Assembly (NCBI GenBank): GCA_022564995.1
Contig: JADFKK010000003.1
Coordinates: forward strand, 1-64,000
Source of the DNA: Planctomycetota bacterium
Lineage (GTDB): Bacteria > Planctomycetota > Planctomycetia > Pirellulales > JADFKK01
Length of the DNA stretch: 64,000 bases
Reading direction: 5' to 3'
Within the stretch, counting starts at the first letter, position 1. Every line of letters begins with the position of its first letter. Under the pieces are notes generated by a model. The model was given only the letters and a program-made list of their open reading frames with translations. It was not told where the DNA came from and searched no databases. Made by a program: the position numbers and the translations under genes. Of this stretch, positions 8,327 through 25,943 are shown one piece after another.

Positions 8327-11300
8327 ATGATCCGCCGACGTAACGAACAGCGACGGGCGGTGCTGGCATTCGAGACTCTCGAGGCCCGCCGGCTGCTGGC
8401 CGCCGGCACCATCGCCACGGCGGAGCCCATTCTTCTCGTCTCGGGCGAAGAGGCAGCCGTGATGGGCACAATCGATCACCCGCTCGAGGTCGACATGTTT
8501 GCCCTGAGCCTTAGCGCCGGCGATTCGGTCACGATCGAAACCTTCGCCTTCAGGGCGGGCAGCCCGCTCGATACGGTGCTTCGGCTGTTCGACGCCCAGG
8601 GGACGGAGCTCGATATCAACGACGACTTCGACCTTAACGTCTCGACCGACTCGCGGCTGACCTTCGAGGCGCCCGAGGACGGCACGTTTTTCGTGGGTGT
8701 TTCCACGCAGTTCAATCAGGGATACGACCCGCATGTTGCCGCCGGCCCGTTCGGTCCGTTTATGGGGGCGTATGACCTTAACGTGTTGCTCACCGCGGCG
8801 CCGTCCATGGCCGACGGGAATGACACGCTGGTGACGGCCGAGTCGGTTGACATTGTGCTCGACGTAACCAGCACGTTCGGCGGCGAGATCAATCCGGGCG
8901 GCGACGTCGATCTGTTTTCGCTGCAATTGAGCGCCGGTGAGATGGTCACGGTCGATACGGACGCCTTCGGTCAAGGAAACGATCTCGACACGCTGCTGCG
9001 AGTTTTCGACGCGACGGGAGACGAAATCGCTCGAAACGATAACGCCGACAACACGACCGTCGACTCGGAGTTGACCTTCGAGGCGCCGGTCGACGGCACG
9101 TTCTTCGTTGGCGTCTCCGGGGCCGGCAATCAGCAATACGATCCCAATGTCGAGGGCAGCGGGAGTGGATCGCTGACGGGCAACTACGACTTGAACGTGT
9201 TGGTCAGCGCGGCTGCGACGCCCCCGGACGGAAACGATACGTTGGCCACGGCCGAGCTCGTGGCTTTCACGCCCGACGTACTGACGGTCGTCGTTGGAGT
9301 CGTCGACCCGGCCGGCGACGTCGACGTGTATCGGCTTGACTTGAACGCCGGCGACAGGCTCACGCTCGACATTGACGCCGTCACGGCCGGCAGCGCGCTC
9401 GACAGTTTGCTGCGGATCTTCGATGCGGCGGGCAGCGAACTGGCACGCAACGACAACGATGGCACGACGAGCGATTCGGCGTTGACGTTCGAGACACTCG
9501 TCGGCGGGCCGCTGTTTGTCGGTGTCTCGGGCGCGAATAACTCGGCTTACGATCCGAATGTGGCGCGTAGCGGCGACGGCGTGTCTGTCGGCGCCTTCAC
9601 GCTCAGCGTGCTTGTCACGCTGGCCCCTCCGTCACCACCGCCTCCTCCTCCTCCTCCTCCTCCTCCTCCGCCGCCGCCGCCACAGGAGGCAGAACCGAAC
9701 GACGATTTCGCTACGGCTAACGACATTCCGCTGAACGAGGACGTGGCCGGTTCCTTCGGCGCGCTCGACGATCGCGACGTATTCGCTTTTACGCTCGACG
9801 AGCCCGGCCGGCTGACGGCGGAGATATTCGCCGTGGACCCTGGGCTCGATAGCCGGCTCGATTTGTTCTCGGCCGATCGACAGCGGATCATCTCCAGCGA
9901 CGACGTGTCGTTGCAAAATGTCAATCCGCGGATCGTGCATCATCTACCGGCCGGAGATTACTTCCTTGTGGCGGCGGCCTCGGTTGGCAGTACGCCAGGC
10001 GGCGACTACACGTTGCGGGCGTCGTTCGTCGCGGCGACGCCGCCGACGGACGACCTGCCGACCGGTATCTTGCCCGCCGCGATTTCGACGGGCGATTTCG
10101 ACGGCGACGGGATTGTCGACCTGGTCATTGGCAATGAAGTTTCCAACGTCGCTCCGTTTTTCAGCGACGTTTCCGTGCTGTTGGGCCTGGGCGACGGAAC
10201 GTATGGTGAGCAGGTCACTTACGCGGTCGGCGGCCAACCGGCCGACGTCGCGGACATCGCGATCGGCGACTTCAACGGCGACGGGCACGACGATCTGGCG
10301 ACGGCCAACCGGTTTTCCGGCAACGTGTCGATCCTGCTGGGCGTGGGTGACGGGACATTCAGGTCACAGACGTTCATTCAGGTCGGCTTCGAGCCGCGAG
10401 CGCTGGCCCTGGGCGATTTGAACGACGACGGCCTGCTCGATCTGGTCGTCGCCAATGCTTCGTCGCACGACGTGAGTGTGCTGCTTGGTATCGGCGACGG
10501 AACCTTTGTCAACGCCGAAGCGCTGCCGGTCGGCGTGGGGCCGCAATCGCTGGTGATCGGCGATTTCGACGGCGATGGATACAACGACGTCGCGGTGGCC
10601 AACCGCACCTCGGGTGACGTGTCGATCTTACTGAACAACGCGGCCGGCGGATTTCTTGCCGAGCAGCGGGTCGGTGTTGGTGCGGAACCGACGTCGCTGG
10701 CGGTCGGCGATTTCGACGGCGATGGCCGCATCGATCTGGCGGTTGCCAACGCCCTGTCGGACGACGTGTCGCTACTCATCGGACAAGGCGACGGGACGTT
10801 TCAAGCCGGCGAAACATTCGACATCCGTCTGGCGCCCGAGCGAGACGCGGCCGGCGATTTCACCAGCACGCTCGTCGCCGCCGATTTCAACAACGACGGC
10901 CGGCTCGATCTGGCCGTGACCCACTCCGAAGATCCGCTCGTCGCGGTGGCGCTCGGCCAAGGTGACGGGACGTTCGCTCGGCGGAAGCTCGTTACGGTAT
11001 CGGGTCAGCCGCAGGACCTGGTGGTGGCCGACTTCGACGGCGATGGCCGGCTCGATCTGGCGACCGCGGGCGGCCTCATCAACGTGGCCAGCGTGAGGAT
11101 CGGGCTGGGCGATGGCAGCTTTCAGGAAACGCAACGCTTTGCGGCCGGCGATTCGCCCCGCGATCTGATTGCCGGCGATTTCGACAACGACGGCCGGGTC
11201 GATCTGGCGGTGGCCAATTCGCACGACACCTCGGTGTTGCTTGGCCAGGGAGACGGAACGCTGGCCGAGCAGTTGCGGCTGGCCGGTGGCGATCCGGCGG

Positions 11301-14300
11301 CGATCACCACGGGCGATTTCAATCGCGACGGCCGGACCGACTTGGCCACGGCCAATCTCCTCGGCGGTGATGTTTCGGTGCGGCTCGGGTTGGGCGATGG
11401 CACCTACGGCGATGCGATGCAATTCGACGTGGGCGATCAACCGGCGTCGATCGTTGCGGCCGATTTCGATGGCGATGGGTTGATCGATCTGGCCACCGCG
11501 AATCTGTCGGGCGAGATTTCGATCTTGCTGGGCCGCGGAGACGGCTCGTTCGGCGACAACACCCGGCTGTCGACCGGTCGATTGCCGTTTGGGCTGGTGG
11601 CGGCCGATTTCAACGATGACGGCTTGGTCGATCTGGCGGTAGCCAATTCGCTCGACGACGATGTTTCCGTTTTCCTGGGCAGCGCTCAGGGCGGCTTTCT
11701 CGCCGGCGTGCGAATGGCAGTCGGCGACGATCCGCGGGGCCTCGTCGCGGCCGATTTCAACGGCGACGGACGAGTCGATCTGGCCGCCGCATCCGCGGGC
11801 AGCGACGACGTGTCGGTGTTGCTCGGCCGGGGTGACGGAAGTTTCGACGATCGACGCAGCTTCGCGGTCGGCGTTCAAGGCGATGACGATCAGCCGCGCC
11901 GCATCGTCGCCGGAGATTTCGACAACGACGACGTTCTCGATCTGGCCGTTGCCAATTATGCCGACAACGACATCAGCGTGCTGCGTGGCTTGGGCGATGG
12001 CAGCTTTGAACCGCTCGTCCGCGTGCCGGTTCGCGGCAAGCCAACGGGGCTGGTCGCGGTCGATCTGAACGGCGACGGGCGGCTCGACATCGCCGCCCTC
12101 AGTGCCTTTGGTGAGGGAGTGACCGTCGTGCTGGGCGCCGGCGCCGGCACGTTTCGGCCGACCGATCGTTTCGCCTCGAACAGTACGGGGGCCACGCCGA
12201 TCTTCGGCGATGTGAACCGCGACGGCACGCCCGACTCGATCGTGCTCAATTCGGCCGGCGAAATTCTGCTGCGGATCGGACGGACCGACGAGCCGGGCAT
12301 CTTCGATTCGCCGGTGGTCGTTAATCCCGGCCAGCCGGCGCGCACCGTAACGCTCGTCGATGCGGCCGGTGAGACGCTGATGGCGGCGATCAACCTGCGC
12401 AGCGATTCCATCTCACTGTACCGCGTCGACGACGATGGCGAGATCACCGCGAAACCGTCGATTGACACGGTCGCCCAGCCGGTACGAATCGTCGCGGCGG
12501 AACTGAACCACGACGGTCACCAGGACTTGTTGGTGGCCGGCGCCGGCAGCGGCGAACTGTTGATCCTGCTGGGAGATGCCGCAGGCAGCTTCACGCCGCA
12601 GCCGCCGATCGCCGGCGTCGCCGATCCGTCGGCATTGCAGGTACATGACGTCAACGGCGACGGGCTGAACGATATCTTGGTTGTCGATCAGATTTCCGGG
12701 TCGGTCGCGACGCTGATTAACCAAGGCGGCGCGCAGTTTGTCATCGAGCAGCGATTGCCGGTCGGCTTCGGCCCGGCCATGTTGCAATCGATCGGCGAAG
12801 GCCCTGCGACCAGACGGACCTCGGATGGAACGGCCGCCTTGGCGTTGGGTGATTTCAACGAAGATGGCACCGTCGATCTCGTCGTGGTGAATCGCAATGC
12901 GAACGATCTGGCCGTGCTGCTGGGCAATGCGGGCGGAGGGCACGTCGAGCCGCTACGACTGCTGACCGGCAGCCGGCCGATTGCCGTGGTGATTGGCGAT
13001 TTCAACGCCGACGGGCACGAGGACTTGGCTTCGCTGGCCGCGGCGGCAAGCCAGATCGATGTTTTCCTCGGCGACGGGCTCGGCGGATTCGCGGCATCCG
13101 TCGTGCTCGATGCCGGCAATTCGCCGACCGGGCTCTCGCTCAGCGATGCCGATGGCAACGGCACGCTCGATTTGATTGTTGGCAACCGATTCGGCGACGT
13201 GTTGACGCTGCAAGGCATTGGCGACGGAACCTTCGAGACGTTCACCCGCATCGGACGAAACGTGTCGATTGCCGTGGGCGACATGAACGGCGACGGGCAG
13301 GACGATTGGGTCGTTACCAACGAAACCCAAGACCGCGTGGCGTTGCAACTCGGCGGAGCGCCGGCCTCGTTCGAGCAGGATCGCAACGACGGCCTCTCGG
13401 CGCCGGGAGCAGTGGCCACGGGCGATCTGAACGACGACGGCCTGCTCGATCTGGTTGTGGCCAACAGCGGCGGCAACAACATTCTCGTCTACCTGGGCAC
13501 GGGCGACGGCCAGTTTGCCGCTGCCCGCAGCTTTGCTGTCGGGACCAATCCGGTCGCGGTTACGCTCGATGACGTCGACGGCGATGGCCGGCTCGACGTG
13601 GTGATTACCAATCAGGGATCGAACGATGTTATCGTGCTGCTCGGCGATCCGCACGGGCTGTTGCGGCCCGGGCCGCGGCTCGACGTAGGCCAAGGGCCGG
13701 TCGATACGCTCGTCGGCGATTTCAACGAAGACGGAATGGCGGATTTGCTGGTTGTCAGCGAAGGTTCCAACCAGGCCTTTTTTCTGGCCGGGCTGGGCGG
13801 CGGATTCTTTGCTCCCGATACGACGTTCGACACGGGCGCGGGGCCGCAGATGTCCTTGGTCGGCGACTTCAACGCCGATGGCCGCCTCGATTTCGTAACG
13901 CTCAATTTCCGCGACAACAGCCTGTCGATGTTTCCCGGCTTCGACGCGGCTGCTCGCGTCGACTTTTCCTCGGGCGGCATCGGTCCGCTGGCGGGCGTAG
14001 CCGAAGATTTCAACGGAGACGGCGCGCTCGACCTGGTCATCGGCAACAACGGCGACGGAGCGCTGGCGGTTTTCTTGGGTGGCGACACAGGCTTGGTGCT
14101 CGCCAATACCGTGTTCGACGAAAACCTGCAACACCCCACCGCCTTGGCATTGGCCGAGGTGGGCGAAGGCAGCGAATTGAGTTTGTTGATTGCCGACGAG
14201 GGCGATGAGCTGATCCGCGTGTTCGGCCGCGAAATGTTCTTGGGCGATGCCGACCGACAGTTTGTGGCGATCAAAGACACTTCGAGCGTGCCGTCCTTTT

Positions 14301-14963
14301 CGTTGGGCGAAAGCATCACGTTCGTTCTGGCGGCGCTGACGTCTTTCGTGATGGACACCGACGAAAGCGATCTGCTGCTCGAAAGTTCGGACGACGATGG
14401 ATCCGACAGCGGCGATGTCCGAACGCAGGAATTGCGAACCATCCTGGCTGCCGCGGGCATTCGCAAAGAGAGTCTCACCGGGGCGATCAAGGAAATGGTG
14501 GGCAAGTTCACCGCCGGCAAGATCAGCGAGGAGGATTTGGCCGAAGCGATTAAGGAAGTGCTGGAAGCGGAGCTGCCAGGCGCGCCGCGGCGAGTATTGG
14601 AGGCGGTCCGCAAGGCCATCATGGATTCGGTCACCTCTCGAATCCTGATCGATCCCGCCGCGGTCGATACGGTGTTGGGAACCGGCGAGGAAAACGCCGC
14701 GGATGATAACGATCAGAACGATCAGAACGATCAGAGAAACACTGAGGACCACGTCGACGTCGTGCGATGGCCGACCGCCGACCGCGTCCGCGACAAAGCC
14801 TTCGCTCTGCTGGAGCAGGAACATCGCCGTCGACGTAACGAGCAGGCTGCGGAATCGATCGACTGGCACATCGTCGGCCTGGCTTCTGTGCTTTCGGCCG
14901 CGGCGATCAAGGGCTACACTGAAAACAAGAAGCATGGCATGTCGCCAAGATTGGAAGGTCGTT

Positions 14964-14980
<17 letters not shown>
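8327..14980 (+). CDS. Giant secreted PPC-domain plus FG-GAP/VCBS-repeat protein
   Basis: MIRRRNEQRRAVLAFETLEARRLLAAG N-terminus; PPC-like repeats (DVDLFSLQLSAGEMVTVDTDAFGQG); poly-Pro linker; tens of copies of DFDGDGRIDLAVANALSDDVSLLIGQGDGTF. Confidence 0.85.
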
Positions 14981-17231
<2,251 letters not shown>

Positions 17232-17311
17232 CCGGGTTAGAAATCGATTAGAGAGATGCGTTGGAACCTCACGAAAGGTCGTTGAACGCTCTGGTCGACG
17301 GCGATCATTTA

Positions 17312-17506
17312 ACTAGCCCAGGCGTTTACGCCTGGGGCCAAGGACTATGACAAATCCGTGTTCATACACCTTTAGGGGGATTCTCTAGTGCGATCCGAAA
17401 CGACCGAGATGTCCTGCGCGTTTTGTGCGTTCGATAAGTCCCCTGAAGGGGACGAACGGAGTGGGGGAGGGGTATCGTGGTCCCAGGCATGAATGCCTGG
17501 GCTAGA
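17312..17506. repeat. Palindromic intergenic element with two related hairpins
   Basis: tagcccaggcgtttacgcctgggg and cccaggcatgaatgcctgggcta in opposite orientation. Confidence 0.65.
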
Positions 17507-17571
17507 TAAAATATGTCAACTTCCAAGCGTTCTGTTGGCGACGTCCGAGTCAACCACGAAAGGATACCCAG

Positions 17572-20500
17572 ATGAACCGTCGCTGTTGCCGGGCCTTGGT
17601 GCTTTGCGTCGTGGTGGCGTTGTCGTTCGTGTGCGCCCCCTCGTCGCTGGCGGCGGTCGACGAATCGACGCTGCTCGAAGCTGTGGCTCTCCACAAGGCC
17701 GGCAAACTCATCGAGGCGGAGAAGCTGTTGGCGAGTGTGTTGGTTGCTATCGACGACGGCACGCTGGCGCGGCGGAACCTGGGACGCTGCGTCAAGCCGC
17801 TGGCTTATATATATCACAAGTGGGGCCGCCACGAAGAGGCCCTCAAGCTTTCGCTGCGGCATCGCGGCATCATTGAGGGGCAATCGGGGCTCGACGCCGC
17901 TCGTCGCCGCCGGGAGCTTGCGGAAAACGCCGGGCGATTGGCCACCATTTACACGGCCCTCGGGAAGCTGGACGAAGCGGAAACGTATCTGCAAAGCATG
18001 TTACCGCCCCAGGGCGCCGACACGAGCGATAATCCCGTCGCGCCGCTGAATGTTCGCATCAAACTCGCGAAACTGGCCGAATCCCAGCAAGACAAGGCCA
18101 AGTCGCAAGCGCATTGGAAAAAAGTATCCAGCGATGCCTGGGCCGCGCTGGAAGGGATCAGGAAGGGCAAGATCGCGACCCGGCATCGCGACGGTTGTGC
18201 TGCCGCATTGGTCAGCGCCTACCTGGCCGCGGGACATTTCAAGAGAGCCATCGACGTCGAAATCTGGCTGCTCAAGTTTCACGACTCGAACCGCAATCGG
18301 TCGCTGGCGATCCGAACCCGCCGGGACATTGGCGTGCTGTACAACGAACTTCGCGATTACAGGCGGGCAAAACAGTATTTGGACCAGGCGCTGGCCGCCG
18401 AACACCGCCGCTCGGCTGGCAGTGACGTCGGCAGCGACACCGAGGCCGGGCTGCTCGAAGCTCTGGCCGGCGTCTTGAAGAGCCTCGGACAGCGGACCAA
18501 GGCCAATGAACGCTGGTTGGAAGCCGCCGCGATTTACGAAATCCATCTGCGCCGCGAGGAGAAGATCGAGCACCACGAATCGGACCAGATCACCCTGCTC
18601 GGTCGAATTCTGTCGGTCTATCAAAAGGCCGGTCAGTTCGACCAAGCGATCGACGCCGGCGTGCGGCTGCTGGCGCTGCACAAACAGCGCAGTGGCGAAG
18701 ACCACCCAGATACCTACACCGCGAAGTCCCGTCTCGGCGCCCTGTATGGAGCCCGCGGACACTACGAACAAGGCCAGCCGCTGCTGAGCGAAGCGATCGA
18801 ATCCTGGCGCGCGCATCGGCCGCCGAATCCGGGGCAGCTCGCCTCGGCGCTGAACAACATGGCGGCCATCGAGCGCGCGATCGGTTCGCTGACTCGTGCG
18901 GAAAAGTTATTCGACGAAGCGCTGAGCATTCGCATCAAACGATTCAAGCCCGACGATCTGCGAGTGGCCGATTCGCGGAGCAATTTGGCCAGCACCTTTT
19001 TGGCCCAAGGCATGTATGACATGGCGGTCGTGAGTTACAAGCAGGCAATCGCCATCTATCGCAGTCGCGGCAAGGCGGCCGAAGATTCACTCTGCACGGC
19101 CTTGCTGAACGTGGCGATGGTCTACAAAAGTCAGGGGCAGTTCGACCAGTCGATCCGCTACTGCAACGACGCTCGTGAGGTGTATCAAGACGCCTTTGGC
19201 GAGAATACGCCCGGCTCGGTCGCCTATTACAACGCGGCCGTCTCGCTCTATATCCCGCAGGGCAGATTGAAGCCGGCCGAACGAGACAACCGCCAGGCCA
19301 TTGCAATCTGCGAAAAGAACCACATGCAGGGCGAGGTGGTTTACGCCACAGCCCTGCATCATCAAGCGCAGATCGCCTACTTGCAAAATAAACTCGTCGA
19401 TGCCCGCGACCACTGGAACAAGGCGCTCGCCATTCAGCGGACCGTCGGCCAGAGCCTGCACGTCGCCCGCTCGCTGGTTTACCTGGCTCGTGTTGAACAG
19501 TTGCAGGAAAATCCCCAGGCGGCCGAGCCGCTGTATCGCGAGGCCCTGTCGCATCAGGCCACGCCGAATGTTCACTATTTGGCCCGCACGAATCTGGCCG
19601 ACATTCTTCGCCGTCGCGGCGAGACCAAAGACGCCGAGGCCTTGCTGGACCAAGCCGTGCGATTGATCGAAATTCCGCGCTCGGCGGTCACCGGGGCGGA
19701 AGGAGAGCGGGCCGAGCACTTCGCCCAATTCGCCACGGCCCACGGCGATCAACCCTCGGCTTTCGATCTGTTGATCGATCTGAAACTCGCCAGCGGGCAG
19801 ATCGACGAGGCGTTTCAATTCGCGGAGCGTGGACGCAACCGCACGTTTCTCGACCAACTCAATCTGGCCGGCATTGATCTCCGCAAAACGCTCAGCGCCG
19901 ACGTCGCCGCAAGACTGCTTCCGCGAGAAAAAATGTTGCGAGTTAAGATCGCCGCGTTACGGGCCGACGCCATCGCTGAAGTGCGTCGCGGCAACAACAA
20001 CGAGACGGATCGTAAGCGAATGAATGCGACGCTGAGCGTTTTGCAATCGCAATATGCCGACGCCTGGAAAGACATTCGCGCGGCGAGCCCGCTGTATCGT
20101 GACTTGCGCCAGCAGGGCACGGCGCTGACCTCGCTGGCCGCCGTCCGCAAACATCTGTCTGCAACGCGCGGCGTGATGCTGTTTTATTACGTCGGTTCGA
20201 GCGGCGCCCATCTGCTGGTGGTCGGACCCGACGCGGCCAAAGACGAGGACATTAAGCTGTCGGTTCCGGCGGAGTTGGCCGCCGAGATGCGAGTCGATGA
20301 GGGCCCGTTAACCCGAGCGAAGACCGTCAAGCTGGTCAACGCGTATTTGGCCGACCTGCGCGATCGACGCGGCGGAGTGCGCGGAGGCGTCGAGTCAGAC
20401 GGCAGCGAAGCGCCGCCAACAACAGGGCTGAACATTCCCAACGCCACGGTCAAACGCGGCCTCGACGGCACCGTTTTTTCACCCAAGGGATATCTGGCGG

Positions 20501-21777
20501 CCGATTCCGGCGTCGAGCTGGCCGAGGTCTTTGTGCCTCGCCGCGTCCGCCAGATCGTCGCCAAGCAAAAGGCTCGCAGCGTGGTGATTGTGCCCGACGG
20601 GGCGCTGCATCAACTTCCGTTCGAGGCGCTGCTGCTGTCGCGCGAGCCGCAGCGGACGTATCTACTCGATGAGTTTCCGCCGATCAGCTACGCCCCGTCG
20701 GCATCGATTCTGATGGGGCTGTTGAATCGCGGTTCGAGCACTTCGCCAGCGGTCAGCGCCCTGTCGGTAGGCAATCCACAATACGAATTAGGGGCCGAAG
20801 ACAAGCTGCCCGGTTCGCTGGCCGGCACCTCGCGCGACGCCTACTTCTCGCTCGGCGGCCAACTGCCGGCGCTGCCGGGCACCGACCTGGAGTGCGCCAA
20901 GGTACAAGCGGCCTTGGGCAAAGATCGCGTCACCGTGCTGCGTCGTGCCGAGGCCACCGAAGCCAACGTGCGGGCCGCCATCGCCGGCAAGCGATTCGTT
21001 CATCTGGCCGCCCACGGGCTGGTCGACCAGAAACACGACAACCTGTTCGGCGCGATCGCGCTGACCGTGCCCGAGGGGAATTTCGATAATGGGGAAAACG
21101 ACGGGTTCTTGTCGCTGGCGGAGATTTTTCAGCTGCCGCTCGGCGATTGCGAATTGGCCGTGCTCAGCGCCTGCCAGACGAACGTCGGCCCGGATCGCCC
21201 GTTGGAGGCCGCCTCGACGCTGGCTCAGGGCTTTCTCATCGCCGGCGCCCGGCGGGTCGTGTGTAGCCATTGGAGCGTCGACGACGCCTCGACCGCGGAA
21301 ATGATGGGTCTGTTTTTCGATGCGATTGCCGACGCGCTGCGACGCGATGCGGGCGTCGACTACGCCGCGGCATTGCACGTCGCTCGCAAGAAAATCCGCA
21401 GCGATCCACGTTGGTCGTCGCCGTATTTCTGGGCCCCGTTCGTTCTGCTGGGACCATCGGCCGACCGTGCTTTCATCGCCGAGGAGAAACAGCCTCCAGC
21501 AACAGCGCCGGTCGTCGGGGCTGTTTCGCCGGTCACCATGCCGCCCGCTCGCAGCAAACCTTTGCCATTGCCTGCGATCGAATCGTCCACGTCTCGAATC
21601 GTCGAGCCCGAACCATCGGCGCTCGAAGAGGCCCGCGGGGAATTTGGCTGGAAACTTTGGGCGCTGTGCGCCGCCGCCGCGCTGGCGGTTGTCGGCCTCG
21701 CGGCGCTCGGCGTTCAATTCGTCATCCGCAAGAAACGAAAGCCCCGCCGAACACACGTCATTCGCGATCAGACATAA
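17572..21777 (+). CDS. TPR-CHAT domain protein with C-terminal TM helix
   Basis: Multiple TPRs; CHAT motifs IVPDGALHQLPFEALLL, FVHLAAHGLVD, LAVLSACQTNVG, GFLIAGARRVVCSHWSVDD; TM LWALCAAAALAVVGLAALGVQFVI. Confidence 0.9.
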   Translation: MNRRCCRALVLCVVVALSFVCAPSSLAAVDESTLLEAVALHKAGKLIEAEKLLASVLVAIDDGTLARRNLGRCVKPLAYIYHKWGRHEEALKLSLRHRGIIEGQSGLDAARRRRELAENAGRLATIYTALGKLDEAETYLQSMLPPQGADTSDNPVAPLNVRIKLAKLAESQQDKAKSQAHWKKVSSDAWAALEGIRKGKIATRHRDGCAAALVSAYLAAGHFKRAIDVEIWLLKFHDSNRNRSLAIRTRRDIGVLYNELRDYRRAKQYLDQALAAEHRRSAGSDVGSDTEAGLLEALAGVLKSLGQRTKANERWLEAAAIYEIHLRREEKIEHHESDQITLLGRILSVYQKAGQFDQAIDAGVRLLALHKQRSGEDHPDTYTAKSRLGALYGARGHYEQGQPLLSEAIESWRAHRPPNPGQLASALNNMAAIERAIGSLTRAEKLFDEALSIRIKRFKPDDLRVADSRSNLASTFLAQGMYDMAVVSYKQAIAIYRSRGKAAEDSLCTALLNVAMVYKSQGQFDQSIRYCNDAREVYQDAFGENTPGSVAYYNAAVSLYIPQGRLKPAERDNRQAIAICEKNHMQGEVVYATALHHQAQIAYLQNKLVDARDHWNKALAIQRTVGQSLHVARSLVYLARVEQLQENPQAAEPLYREALSHQATPNVHYLARTNLADILRRRGETKDAEALLDQAVRLIEIPRSAVTGAEGERAEHFAQFATAHGDQPSAFDLLIDLKLASGQIDEAFQFAERGRNRTFLDQLNLAGIDLRKTLSADVAARLLPREKMLRVKIAALRADAIAEVRRGNNNETDRKRMNATLSVLQSQYADAWKDIRAASPLYRDLRQQGTALTSLAAVRKHLSATRGVMLFYYVGSSGAHLLVVGPDAAKDEDIKLSVPAELAAEMRVDEGPLTRAKTVKLVNAYLADLRDRRGGVRGGVESDGSEAPPTTGLNIPNATVKRGLDGTVFSPKGYLAADSGVELAEVFVPRRVRQIVAKQKARSVVIVPDGALHQLPFEALLLSREPQRTYLLDEFPPISYAPSASILMGLLNRGSSTSPAVSALSVGNPQYELGAEDKLPGSLAGTSRDAYFSLGGQLPALPGTDLECAKVQAALGKDRVTVLRRAEATEANVRAAIAGKRFVHLAAHGLVDQKHDNLFGAIALTVPEGNFDNGENDGFLSLAEIFQLPLGDCELAVLSACQTNVGPDRPLEAASTLAQGFLIAGARRVVCSHWSVDDASTAEMMGLFFDAIADALRRDAGVDYAAALHVARKKIRSDPRWSSPYFWAPFVLLGPSADRAFIAEEKQPPATAPVVGAVSPVTMPPARSKPLPLPAIESSTSRIVEPEPSALEEARGEFGWKLWALCAAAALAVVGLAALGVQFVIRKKRKPRRTHVIRDQT

Positions 21778-22211
21778 GCATTTGTAGGAGGCGTCTGCGA
21801 CGGCCGCCTCATCAACTGAACGACCTCCCCGTAAAGACCTCCGGCAACATCGTCGGGCGTGTCGTGCTCAATGTCGACATCCTTACCTAGCTTGCTCGTC
21901 CAGGCACCGCTGGAGAGTTGACGCGCGGCGTGTTTGTAAAATGAGAAGTCGCCGTAGAGGGCGACCTTCTCGAAGCCGGGCTCAAGATTAGCGTCGTCGC
22001 AGTCTTCATAGCCCAATGTCTTGAAAGCCAGCGCAAGAATTCCAATGCCGAAGTCGCCGGCCGCCGTATCGGCGGGCCAAAATCGCCCCGGCTGCCACCA
22101 ATGTTTCGTGTCGCGAGCGGCCCACGCAATGCAGTTGTAACCCACGTCGGCAGCGCTGGTGACCTTGTGGTTTTCGCTCGTCAGCCGCGGGAAATCATTG
22201 CTGGGGATCAT
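21768..22211 (-). CDS. Uncharacterised protein with YNCIAWAARDTKHWWQP signature (resembles DUF7689 family)
   Basis: YNCIAWAA...FEKVALYGDFSFYKHAARQLSSGAWTSKLGKDVDIEH. Confidence 0.65.
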   Translation of the reverse strand: MIPSNDFPRLTSENHKVTSAADVGYNCIAWAARDTKHWWQPGRFWPADTAAGDFGIGILALAFKTLGYEDCDDANLEPGFEKVALYGDFSFYKHAARQLSSGAWTSKLGKDVDIEHDTPDDVAGGLYGEVVQLMRRPSQTPPTNAYV

Positions 22212-22524
22212 CTGAGACTATCCCCTTTTGCCGCCCCCAGCCGATCCAGGATTGGCTCATCCCGTCGACGTTACCCTGGGCGTCGGGCTCGGCGGGGTTC
22301 TCACCGGTGATGGCCTCTAGCGCCCAAAACCAATGATCCGGCTCACGCTGTAGTTCAGCCAGAATGAGCGGCACGACCGCCGCGCCCATCCCGATGATCT
22401 GCTGATACGGCCAGAGCATCGATATCTGGGCCGTGTTGGAAAGGTATCGCGACTCGGCCTTCCATTGATCCTTGAGTTGCCCGAAGCGATCCTGCAAGTC
22501 GGCTTGGACCACGGAAGCGGACAT
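22195..22524 (-). CDS. Small uncharacterised protein, partner of 21768-22211
   Basis: PDHWFWALEAITGENPAEPDAQGNVDGMSQSWIGWG; 17-nt overlap with next gene. Confidence 0.65.
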   Translation of the reverse strand: MSASVVQADLQDRFGQLKDQWKAESRYLSNTAQISMLWPYQQIIGMGAAVVPLILAELQREPDHWFWALEAITGENPAEPDAQGNVDGMSQSWIGWGRQKGIVSDDPQQ

Positions 22525-22678
22525 GGCGGGATTCCCCGGCTGAGAAAACTTTGTCGTGTGCTGCGGGCTGATCGCGACGGCGTGACGACACGCCTTGGTG
22601 AAGTATCGCGTCTCGTTGGCATCGGATCAAGGGCGATTCTCGCTCTGGGGTTGTCTGCGTTAGGGGGCGCACTGTAGG

Positions 22679-25927
<3,249 letters not shown>

Positions 25928-25943
25928 GGTCGAAGTGAAGGTT

